Positions 1 through 6,293 of a stretch of DNA of 12,783 bases are shown here, piece by piece. Source of the DNA: Elusimicrobiota bacterium (GTDB lineage: Bacteria; Elusimicrobiota; Endomicrobiia; CG1-02-37-114; JAHJSO01); contig JAHJSO010000210.1 of the NCBI GenBank assembly GCA_018830385.1, forward strand, positions 1 to 12,783. The letters run 5' to 3'. The translations under genes and the position numbers were made by a program. The first letter of the stretch is position 1, and each line of letters begins with the position of its first letter. The notes under the pieces are model-generated. The model searched no databases. It was not told where the DNA came from and saw nothing but the letters and a program-made list of their open reading frames with translations.

Positions 1-441
1 AAGGGAACTCACCATGAGGTTGATTCTTTTTTTCCATTCTTTTCCGAGCGCTAATTGTTCGGGGGTAGGGGTAGCGTCTGCAACTTCAACGGGGATTTCG
101 CCGTCCTCCGTGCGTACCGTTCTATCAATTGAAATGAACCGGATTATTTTATCCCTTTTGAGTTTATTCCTGCACAGGTTTATCGCTATGGTAATCAGCC
201 AGTTCCGGAATTTCTGACCTGCCCTGAACCAGCTGAGTTTACGCCATACCTGCAGGAACGCTTCCTGTGAAATGTCCTGGGCGTCCTGATAATTGCCCAT
301 CATCCGGTAACAGAGGTTGAAAATTGTATTCTTATGCCTGTCCACCAGGACGGCAAACGCCTCCCCGTCTCCGGAAAGGGCTTCCTTTATCAGAACCACA
401 TCGTCTACAACTATGGGGTCAGGTCTTGCATCATTTGACAT
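1..441 (-). CDS. ECF-type RNA polymerase sigma factor, N-terminal 147 residues (3' end beyond window)
   Basis: This is an alternative sigma factor that would direct core RNA polymerase to a small set of promoters. The frame is open from the ATG at 441 to the window edge, so region 4, which reads the -35 box, is mostly missing. Region 2 is clear: residues 22-100 contain ALSGDGEAFAVLVDRH, the core-binding stretch YQDAQDISQEAFLQVWRKL and the DNA-melting helix FRNWLITIAINLCRNKLKR. The variable linker follows (TPTPEQLALGKEW). A typical ECF protein is about 180-200 residues, so about 40 residues are lost. The start is uncertain. An in-frame ATG at 471 has AAAGG four bases upstream, while the ATG at 441 has no ribosome-binding site. 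Both ATGs lie inside a repeat motif. tupB ends 113 bases upstream. No anti-sigma gene is visible; it may lie beyond the left edge. Family assignment is firm; subgroup is not. Confidence 0.9.
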   Translation of the reverse strand, partial: MSNDARPDPIVVDDVVLIKEALSGDGEAFAVLVDRHKNTIFNLCYRMMGNYQDAQDISQEAFLQVWRKLSWFRAGQKFRNWLITIAINLCRNKLKRDKIIRFISIDRTVRTEDGEIPVEVADATPTPEQLALGKEWKKRINLMVSSL

Positions 442-476
442 TCGTAAAATCGGGGACGCAGGTCCTGACATTTGAC
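415..476. repeat. Two related 25-base direct motifs overlapping the sigma factor start
   Basis: Positions 415-439 and 452-476 share the order GGGG, AGGTC, a short variable part, and ATTTGAC. Both read the same way and are separated by 12 bases. The right-hand unit lies upstream of the sigma gene and the left-hand unit encodes residues 2-9 of the sigma factor as annotated. From memory, motifs of this kind recur as dispersed pairs in environmental genomes, sometimes near REP-associated transposases. I cannot confirm that here, and no transposase is present in this window. Confidence 0.5.
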
Positions 477-554
477 CTTTGCGCCGCACCCCTTAAACAT
501 TATGTGCAATTTAGAAGGAAAAAATATTTCATCAATGGGGCGGCGGGGCGGCGG

Positions 555-1178
555 TCATTCACCCTGCAACAACTGAAAGAATACGTTTATGATTACAGCA
601 ACGAAAAAAAGCACTATGCCCAGGGCAATGCCCGTCTCAAAATTACCTTTTGTCGTTTCAAGGGCTATCGTGGTCGTCATTACGCGGGTGAAACCCTTTA
701 TATTGCCGCCGACCATGAGCGTCATACCCGTTTCACCTATCACCCTTGAAAATCCCATAATAACGGCGGACAGAAATGCAAACCTTCCCTGTTTTATTAT
801 TGTGATAACGACCTGGCCGGTGTCCGCCCCGAGTGCGCGGGCGGTTTCCGACGTCTCCTTTGCCAGTGATTTTATCGCAGAGAGTGAAAGGGCGCAGATT
901 ATCGGCGTGGCAAGAATCGCCTGGGCTATCATCATAGCGTAGGGCGTATATAACAACCCGAGCGGGCCGGCAGGTCCCTTCCTGCTTAAAAACATATAGA
1001 CCACAAGCCCTATTAAAACCGCAGGGACAGCCAGGAAGGTATTTAGTATCCAGATAACCACCCTCTTAAACCTGAATTCCCTGAGAGAAAGAAAAATCCC
1101 GGCGGGTATGGCTACAATACCTGCCAGCACCGTCGCAGAACCGGATACAACCAATGAGAGAAAAATAACGTCAATCAT
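555..1178 (-). CDS. tupB: Tungstate-type ABC transporter permease TupB
   Basis: This is the inner-membrane permease of an ABC importer for tungstate, an oxyanion used in tungsten or molybdenum enzymes. The 207 residues form about five hydrophobic segments (roughly 4-30, 40-64, 78-103, 135-158 and 182-204). The cytoplasmic loop that contacts the ATPase is at 111-131 (ETARALGADTGQ, then a Gly-Arg pair). The stretches GFSRVIGETG (142-151) and VGGNIKGFTRVMTTTIA are characteristic of TupB/WtpB-like permeases; related molybdate permeases differ here. Length is slightly short for the family. The ATG at 1178 is preferred. A TTG at 1184 would add two residues and sits nearer the weak site GGGTG. The gene lies about 47 bases after the cysteine-rich gene and ends the cobalamin run. 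No binding protein (tupA) or ATPase (tupC) is in the window, so its partners must be elsewhere. Tungstate rather than molybdate or vanadate is inferred from the family pattern. Confidence 0.85.
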   Translation of the reverse strand: MIDVIFLSLVVSGSATVLAGIVAIPAGIFLSLREFRFKRVVIWILNTFLAVPAVLIGLVVYMFLSRKGPAGPLGLLYTPYAMMIAQAILATPIICALSLSAIKSLAKETSETARALGADTGQVVITIIKQGRFAFLSAVIMGFSRVIGETGMTLMVGGNIKGFTRVMTTTIALETTKGNFETGIALGIVLFFVAVIINVFFQLLQGE

Positions 1179-1225
1179 AAGCAAACTTCACCCGCGGTTA
1201 CAGTTAATAAAAACGCCAGCAGGTT

Positions 1226-1504
1226 TCATTTTTTTCTAAATCGGCGGGCGTTCTTTCTTATCAGCGCAAAAAAACTGTCAACAACATTCCGCCTGTGTAT
1301 CCACACACAATTTTCGCACGACCATACCTTTTCGCCGGACCCCTGCGCCCTGACGAACACGCCGAGTTTTTTATCACCACAGGGATAAAAAGGACAATAA
1401 CAGAAAGTGCAGTCCTCTTGTGCGCTGTGACAGGGGAAATACCTGCACGCCCTGTTTAGGCGCTCAACCGCACCTCTTTTTGTTTTGTTTTTAATTCTGC
1501 TCAT
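1226..1504 (-). CDS. Cysteine-rich small metal-binding protein (COG2158/PF04071 type)
   Basis: This 92-residue protein has eight cysteines: C20, C25, C32, C35, C37, C42, C63 and C66, in the pattern YFPCH, EDCTFCYCPFYPCG and CENCVWIH. It matches the small cysteine-rich domain that in many bacteria and archaea lies beside, or fused to, cobalamin biosynthesis genes. The biochemical role is not known to me; the cysteine layout suggests a metal or Fe-S site. It has no signal peptide or membrane segment and a basic C-terminal tail. The ATG at 1504 was chosen because the domain begins there and GGGAAGG lies about ten bases upstream. The frame stays open upstream to 1648, but that part only translates the repeat array. 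It follows cbiB and precedes tupB on the same strand. The ribosome-binding sequence sits at the edge of a repeat unit, so expression may have been altered by the repeat. Confidence 0.82.
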   Translation of the reverse strand: MSRIKNKTKRGAVERLNRACRYFPCHSAQEDCTFCYCPFYPCGDKKLGVFVRAQGSGEKVWSCENCVWIHRRNVVDSFFALIRKNARRFRKK

Positions 1505-1519
1505 TGCATTAGTACCTTC

Positions 1520-1624
1520 CCGAAGCAATCTCCCGCACCCCCGTGTCATTGCGAGGCGCAGCCGAAGCAATCTCCCCTGCCCAACACGTCGCTGCATCAC
1601 AACAGTAGCGAAGCAATCATCCCT
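1520..1624. repeat. Dispersed repeat array with three GAAGCAATC units
   Basis: The sequence CGAAGCAATC followed by a C-rich end occurs at 1521, 1563 and 1610, all in the same orientation. The middle unit is preceded by GTCATTGCGAGG (1544-1555), the same word that ends the palindromic repeat at 11862-11937. The array fills the space between cbiB and the cysteine-rich gene. Its right-hand unit covers the last codons of cbiB. Non-autonomous repeats with this core are scattered through many unrelated environmental genomes; that statement is recollection. Confidence 0.8.
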
Positions 1625-2541
1625 GCCACCACCGCCAGCGCCGAGCATACATAAGATAACCTGACAGCGTCTTTAATATGCCCCGCCTCCAGTTCCGTCC
1701 TCTCTTCGCCCAGAAACGGCTTAACCACCTGCCTGCCCTGGTAATAATTTACGCCGCCCAGCCGCACTCCCAAAGCGCCCGCCACACCTGCTTCCGGAAC
1801 GTCGCTGTTGGACTTGCCGTACCGCATCACGGCAAGAAACGCCCCTGTCCCGTCTTTACCGCACAGCCATGCGGCAACCGGTATCAGCGCCCCAGTTACC
1901 CGTGCAGGAACAAAATTTACAACAGTATCAATCTCTGCCGCGAAATACCCGAAGTCATTATACCTTTCATTCTGGTACCCCACCATTGAGTCCAGCGTGT
2001 TTACCGCCTTGTAAGCGATGGCAAGCGGCGCCCCGCCGATAAAGGCATAGAACAACGGCGAAACAATTCCGTCAACAGTGCTTTCCGCCGCGCACTCAAC
2101 CGTTGCGCGAATAATTTCCTTTTCAGACAGGTCTCCCGTGTCGCGGCCCACAATCCTTCGCAATTTCTGCCTCGCATCCTGCAGGTCTCCAGTGACGACC
2201 GCCTCATATATGCCCATACACTCCTTCTTTAAATCGGCGGCCGACAAACTCGTATAAATGAGAAATGCAGAAAATATAAGCCCCGTGTATGCACCAATTT
2301 TATTCGCAAGATAAATCAAAACCGACGTTCCCGCAACTGCCGTAAAAATAACGGTAACAACCAGTATCAGCCCGCTGAGGCGTTTATTCACGCCAGACCT
2401 GTACAGCGGTTTCTCTACGATAGTTATCAGCCCGCCGATCCCGCGGACAGGATGAGGCATCCACTGCGGGTCGCCGAGTATCAGGTCGGTAACGTACGCG
2501 ACAAGTATGGCAAAACTATTTGCGTGCAACATCATACACAT
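1597..2541 (-). CDS. cbiB: Adenosylcobinamide-phosphate synthase CbiB
   Basis: CbiB is an inner-membrane enzyme that joins (R)-1-amino-2-propanol phosphate, supplied by CobD, to adenosylcobyric acid. The protein is about 314 residues, usual for the family. The N-terminal signature is LVAYVTDLILGDPQWMPHP, followed by VRGIGGLI. The conserved centre is TVECAAESTVDGIVSPLFYA with YKAVNTLDSMVGYQNERY. Later come VVNFVPARVTGALI, GKSNSDVPEAGVAGALGVRL and GGVNYYQG. Hydrophobic segments lie near both ends and around 55-100. The ATG at 2541 is nine bases from AAGGGA; a GTG at 2547 is also in frame but only three bases from it. The gene begins 12-18 bases after cobQ ends, so the two are probably co-translated. 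The final residues, GMIASLLL and the stop, are read from the repeat unit at 1597-1624. The native C-terminus may therefore have been replaced, though it remains hydrophobic. Confidence 0.95.
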   Translation of the reverse strand: MCMMLHANSFAILVAYVTDLILGDPQWMPHPVRGIGGLITIVEKPLYRSGVNKRLSGLILVVTVIFTAVAGTSVLIYLANKIGAYTGLIFSAFLIYTSLSAADLKKECMGIYEAVVTGDLQDARQKLRRIVGRDTGDLSEKEIIRATVECAAESTVDGIVSPLFYAFIGGAPLAIAYKAVNTLDSMVGYQNERYNDFGYFAAEIDTVVNFVPARVTGALIPVAAWLCGKDGTGAFLAVMRYGKSNSDVPEAGVAGALGVRLGGVNYYQGRQVVKPFLGEERTELEAGHIKDAVRLSYVCSALAVVAGMIASLLL

Positions 2542-2559
2542 ATTCACACATCCCTTATG

Positions 2560-4062
2560 CTAAATATTGCGTCCATGTTTGCGCCCGTTCAGTAATTTGT
2601 AAAAATATCTGATGTCAATATTATCCCTTACCATGCCGGCAAGTTTGTCGTATTCCATGTCCTGGTTGAAACTTTCTTCAGGGAAAACCGGCTGCCACCC
2701 CTTTTTTACCCGCACGTGATTTATAAAACTTCTCCTGAATTCCGACGAGTCAAAAATACCGTGTATGTAGGTACCCCAGACAGGGTTTTTTATGTTGAAA
2801 TGTTCGCTGAAATTTTCCCGCCCCCTGCCCTTCTGCGCCCCGCCCCTCGGCACACCGTGATGAATCTCGTAACCTGAAACGGCCAGTCCTGAACCCCTCT
2901 CCTTTACCCGCACCTGACGGGTAATCTTCTCCGGACTGAAAACCGTAACCATATCAATATATCCCATTCCTTCAATCTGCCTGATGTTTGATTCAACCCT
3001 TTTGACATCAATGATTTTTCTGCCTAACATCTGGTAGCCGCCGCATATGCCGGCGAGAATAACTCCGGCGTTAACCCTGTCTTTGATCGCCCGGACATAA
3101 CCGGTATCATATAGATACTTTAGGTCCGAGATCGTATTTTTCGTCCCGGGGATGATGAGGACGTCGGGGTTCGCTATTTTCTCCCCGCGCTTGACGTATC
3201 TCAGATGGACGTCCGGCTCAGTCGCCAAATAATCAAAATCAGTGAAGTTGGACATTGTCGGCAAAGCGATGACCTCAATTCTTATCCTTTTGCCATCCTC
3301 CACGACGGAGGCACGCCCGTTGAGCGCCCATGAACCCAATGAGAGCGAATCCTCCTCCGGAATTTTTATGTCCTTAAAGTAATCTATAACGCCGAGCACC
3401 TTCTTCCCTGTTTTATTTTCAATGAACCTTATGCCCGACTTTAACAGTGACTTGTCGCCACGGAACTTGTTGATGATAAAACCCCCGACCATTCTCCTCT
3501 CCCGGGGGGTAAGCAGTTCCATTGTCCCGACCAGCCAGCTGAATACTCCTCCCCTGTCAATATCACCCACAATGATAACCGGCGCCGACGCATATTCCGC
3601 CATAGCCATGTTAACAATGTCATGTCTTTTCAGGTTTATCTCCGCAGGGCTGCCGGCGCCCTCAATAACCACGGCATCGTATTCACTGCAGAGTTTTTCA
3701 AAGGAGTTTTTCACTACGCCCTTAATTCGTTTCTTGTAGGATACATATTCTTTGGCGGACATATTGCCGACGGGCTTACCCATAACGATTACCTGCGCCC
3801 CCGTATCGTTTGTGGGCTTAATCAAAACAGGATTCATCTCGGCCCGGGGCTTAATGTGACACGCCTGCGCCTGAACCGCCTGCGCCATGCCTATCTCACT
3901 GCCATCTTCGGTTACGTAAGAGTTCAAGGCCATGTTCTGCGCCTTGAACGGGGCGACGGTCCAACCGTCCTGCAGCAATATCCGGCACAGGGCGGCCGTT
4001 ATAACGCTCTTCCCGACGCCCGAACCCGTGCCCTGCACCATGACAACCTTTGCCTTACGCAC
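2560..4062 (-). CDS. cobQ: Cobyric acid synthase CobQ (CbiP)
   Basis: This is a cytoplasmic glutamine-dependent amidotransferase that amidates the b, d, e and g carboxylates of adenosylcobyrinate a,c-diamide, using ATP, to give adenosylcobyric acid. Its 500 residues match the family. The synthetase half begins with the P-loop GTGSGVGKS (11-19), then FKAQNMALNSYV (39-50), MNPVLIKP (76-83) and VIEGAGSPAEINL (132-144). The glutaminase half has the nucleophile motif AGICGGYQMLG with Cys340 and the histidine in YIHGIFD (His434). GTG at 4062 is the start: AGGGGG lies six bases upstream and the P-loop begins at the expected distance. It starts 41 bases after cobD ends, and cbiB follows within 20 bases. 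CobQ supplies the cobyric acid that CbiB uses next. Confidence 0.97.
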   Translation of the reverse strand: MRKAKVVMVQGTGSGVGKSVITAALCRILLQDGWTVAPFKAQNMALNSYVTEDGSEIGMAQAVQAQACHIKPRAEMNPVLIKPTNDTGAQVIVMGKPVGNMSAKEYVSYKKRIKGVVKNSFEKLCSEYDAVVIEGAGSPAEINLKRHDIVNMAMAEYASAPVIIVGDIDRGGVFSWLVGTMELLTPRERRMVGGFIINKFRGDKSLLKSGIRFIENKTGKKVLGVIDYFKDIKIPEEDSLSLGSWALNGRASVVEDGKRIRIEVIALPTMSNFTDFDYLATEPDVHLRYVKRGEKIANPDVLIIPGTKNTISDLKYLYDTGYVRAIKDRVNAGVILAGICGGYQMLGRKIIDVKRVESNIRQIEGMGYIDMVTVFSPEKITRQVRVKERGSGLAVSGYEIHHGVPRGGAQKGRGRENFSEHFNIKNPVWGTYIHGIFDSSEFRRSFINHVRVKKGWQPVFPEESFNQDMEYDKLAGMVRDNIDIRYFYKLLNGRKHGRNI

Positions 4063-4103
4063 CTATGTCCCCCTGAATGCCCTTTGCATCGCCCCAACCA
4101 AAG

Positions 4104-5186
4104 TTATGCGCCCCCGAGCGCCTTTTTCATCGCCCCGACCAACATTTGGTTTTCTTTCCTGCCCTTCACTGCCAGCCGGATGAACTTTTCATTCAACCCG
4201 CGAAAATCTGAACAGTCGCGGATTAAGATACCCTTCCGGGCAAGTTTTTCAGACAGCCGCCGTGAATTCATTCTCCCTGCCTTCAGTTTGCACAGTATAA
4301 AATTCGCCTGTGACGGGAACGGTTCAATGCCTTTTATATTTTTCAGACAGCCGGTTAAAAAATCTTTTTCCCGACGGACGCACTCCCTGCTCCTTTGAAC
4401 AAATTCCTTATCCTTCAATAGTTCAGACGCCACCGACTGGGCAAGAGTGTTTACGCTCCACGGCGGCCGGCAGTCATTTATCCTGTCAATAGTTTCCCTG
4501 CCGGATACAAGATAACCCAACCTCAATCCCGGTATGGCGAATAATTTCGTCATTGACCTTACCAGGAGCACGTTCTTCTCCGTCCGGACGCTGTCCGGAA
4601 CGGCCGCACCCTTAATATCATCCGCAAAATCAATGAATACCTCGTCTATACACAAGAAAACGCCATGCATCCTGCAGGCCTTTAAAATATATAACAACTC
4701 ATCTTTATTGAGGATGCTGCCCGTAGGGTTATTGGGGTTGCATATAAAAACCAGATCAACGCCGGGTATGCGTTTTTTCAGGGCGTCAACATCTAACTTA
4801 TAGTTTTTCTCTTCGTGTGTCCTGAAAAATATACATTTTCCATTTTGAATCTTTACGGATGCCTCGTATTCATTAAAACTGGGGACAGGGATTAGCGCCC
4901 TTTTCACACCTAACATCTGCGGGATTAAATATATAAACTCAATAGCACCGTTACCGACGGCAATGTTGCCGGGAGATACCCCCAGAACGCCTGAAAGCCC
5001 GTTTCTCAGCCGCGTGCAATCCGGGTCCGGGTAGCGGACAATTGACTTTATGCTCTTTTTGATAATGCCGCCGGTCCCTCTCGGGTAGCCGGCAGGATTT
5101 ATGTTTGAACTGAAATCAACTATACTGTTCTCCGGTATGTTGTATTTCCTAACGATTTTATACACATTTCCGCCGTGCTCTAACAA
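4104..5186 (-). CDS. cobD: L-threonine-O-3-phosphate decarboxylase CobD
   Basis: This pyridoxal-phosphate enzyme of aminotransferase fold type I converts L-threonine phosphate to (R)-1-amino-2-propanol phosphate, the linker of the cobalamin nucleotide loop. The name follows the Salmonella usage and should not be confused with the other CobD, which equals CbiB. The 360 residues start with the family hallmark EHGGN. They carry DFSSNINPAG (24-33), the cofactor-binding stretch FICNPNNPTG (147-156), IDEVF with Asp181, and SMTKLFAIPGLRLGY, in which Lys214 should bind the cofactor. The start is TTG at 5186, with AGGGGG six bases upstream; no ATG or GTG in this frame fits the family N-terminus. Spacing to pduX is 61 bases. 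The start region is nearly identical to the end of pduX (see the repeat entry). A histidinol-phosphate aminotransferase is the main alternative, but the cobalamin context argues against it. Confidence 0.92.
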   Translation of the reverse strand: MLEHGGNVYKIVRKYNIPENSIVDFSSNINPAGYPRGTGGIIKKSIKSIVRYPDPDCTRLRNGLSGVLGVSPGNIAVGNGAIEFIYLIPQMLGVKRALIPVPSFNEYEASVKIQNGKCIFFRTHEEKNYKLDVDALKKRIPGVDLVFICNPNNPTGSILNKDELLYILKACRMHGVFLCIDEVFIDFADDIKGAAVPDSVRTEKNVLLVRSMTKLFAIPGLRLGYLVSGRETIDRINDCRPPWSVNTLAQSVASELLKDKEFVQRSRECVRREKDFLTGCLKNIKGIEPFPSQANFILCKLKAGRMNSRRLSEKLARKGILIRDCSDFRGLNEKFIRLAVKGRKENQMLVGAMKKALGGA

Positions 5187-5265
5187 ATGACACCCCCTGC
5201 ATACGACAGCCCGCCCAAATATTCTACAAATGCATTTCTGCCGGCGGCTAACAAATCACACCCCC
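5180..5265. repeat. 18-base direct repeat linking the pduX stop and the cobD start
   Basis: Positions 5180-5197 and 5248-5265 match at 17 of 18 bases, in the same orientation. The right copy ends pduX (codons for Gly-Val-Ile-Cys and TAG). The left copy contains the ribosome-binding run and the TTG start of cobD. A short duplication may have created the cobD initiation site; convergence through G-rich ribosome-binding sequence is the alternative. Confidence 0.55.
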
Positions 5266-6132
5266 GCCGCCCGTCATCCCGGTTTCATAAAAATCAAATT
5301 CCCGGTTACACTCCGTCAGTATTGCCGACTTAAGCGCATCAATTTTATTGAAGCCCGTCTCAAGCAGGACTCCCGCCGCGCTGCCGCTGTGCGCAACGTT
5401 CACCCCCGGACATCCGAATTTTTCAGCCGCCTTCATCACGCCAGGAAGCCATGGTTTATGGATTATTTTCTGATTGCACAAAGCGCTGATTGTGGCGCCC
5501 CTGCCGAGCATGGCAACGTCTTTCTTTTTGACCCCAGCCCGGACAAGTTCTATCGCCTCAAGTATCTTATCCCTGTTTGACAGATGCACCCCCGTATGGT
5601 CAGCCCTATTGAATTCCAACGTATCAATACGCTCGCCTGAATCAATAATAAGTATTTTCATCCGCGGCGCCTCACCCAGATACTCAAATACCCTGCCGTT
5701 CAGATGGTCAAACATAACGATGCCCCTAAACATTATGCCGTCGGACGGCTCTATGGCAAGGGCTATACGGGCGACCTCCTCCTCTTTTATGTTTCTGCCC
5801 AGAAACGCGGCCACCGCAAGGCAGGCGCCAGTGACGTCGGCGGTACTTGAAGCCATACCCCTGCCTTCGGGTATTTCGGACGACACACTGACGCTTATAT
5901 TTTCTCCCGTTGATTTAAATAACTGCAGCGTCTTTTCAACCGCTCTTTGCGTCTTCCACTTGTTTGACGGGAGAGTCCTGCTGCCGCCGCTACTGCCACT
6001 ACTACCGTCTCCCGACACCGATACGCAGGAAAAAATATTTACCGGACAGGTTATGTGGAATTTATTACCGTCAATCATCCCCTGGACAAGTTCACCGCAT
6101 GTCCCGGGTGTCTTAACGCGAATATTGTTCAT
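5248..6132 (-). CDS. pduX: L-threonine kinase PduX (GHMP kinase)
   Basis: The enzyme phosphorylates free L-threonine to L-threonine-O-3-phosphate, which CobD decarboxylates. The protein is 294 residues from the ATG at 6132, typical of PduX. The N-terminal PGTCGELVQG and the following ITCPVN are hallmarks of this kinase. The GHMP ATP loop is EIPEGRGMASSTADVTGAC. The C-terminal glycine-rich motif is ETGMTGGGG. The frame stays open upstream to a TTG at 6180, but those 16 residues are not expected in the family. The ribosome-binding run AGGGGG lies about 15 bases before the ATG, further than usual, with a small hairpin (TATC...GATA) between that could shorten the distance. A serine- and glycine-rich insert (about residues 40-55 of the predicted protein) is unusual. 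pduX opens the operon behind its own promoter and precedes cobD. No propanediol-utilisation genes are present, so the role is cobalamin synthesis. Confidence 0.9.
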   Translation of the reverse strand: MNNIRVKTPGTCGELVQGMIDGNKFHITCPVNIFSCVSVSGDGSSGSSGGSRTLPSNKWKTQRAVEKTLQLFKSTGENISVSVSSEIPEGRGMASSTADVTGACLAVAAFLGRNIKEEEVARIALAIEPSDGIMFRGIVMFDHLNGRVFEYLGEAPRMKILIIDSGERIDTLEFNRADHTGVHLSNRDKILEAIELVRAGVKKKDVAMLGRGATISALCNQKIIHKPWLPGVMKAAEKFGCPGVNVAHSGSAAGVLLETGFNKIDALKSAILTECNREFDFYETGMTGGGGVIC

Positions 6133-6242
6133 ATCGCCCGAAGATAACCCCCTGAACTTGCATATCTCCCCCACCGGCAACTCATATACTTTTTTACTAA
6201 TAATGCCACCTGCTGTCCAGATAAAAGATTACTGGTTCTCCT

Positions 6243-6271
6243 ATTTTACTTCTTTTGCAAGATCTTTTCAA
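6243..6271 (-). promoter_or_regulatory. Sigma-70-type promoter of the cobalamin operon
   Basis: On the minus strand, TTGAAA (6266-6271) and TAAAAT (6243-6248) are separated by 17 bases. Transcription would begin near 6236, leaving a leader of about 100 bases before pduX. The promoter starts 23 bases from the end of the U32 gene. I looked for a cobalamin riboswitch in the leader and did not recognise its conserved core. Confidence 0.6.
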
Positions 6272-6293
6272 GCGGCCCTTCTCTAACTTAACT

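Noticed and set aside
1520..1624. CRISPR array
   Set aside because: The three units are short, irregularly spaced and match a dispersed palindromic repeat; no cas genes are present.
1505..1648. N-terminal extension of the cysteine-rich protein
   Set aside because: The added residues come from the repeat array and cbiB overlap; the conserved domain starts at the ATG at 1504.
3622..4398. 258-codon plus-strand frame
   Set aside because: It is antisense to cobQ and cobD, shows no domain, and the minus-strand genes are certain.
6133..6293. Cobalamin riboswitch before pduX
   Set aside because: The conserved core boxes were not found in the leader, which is also short for this class.
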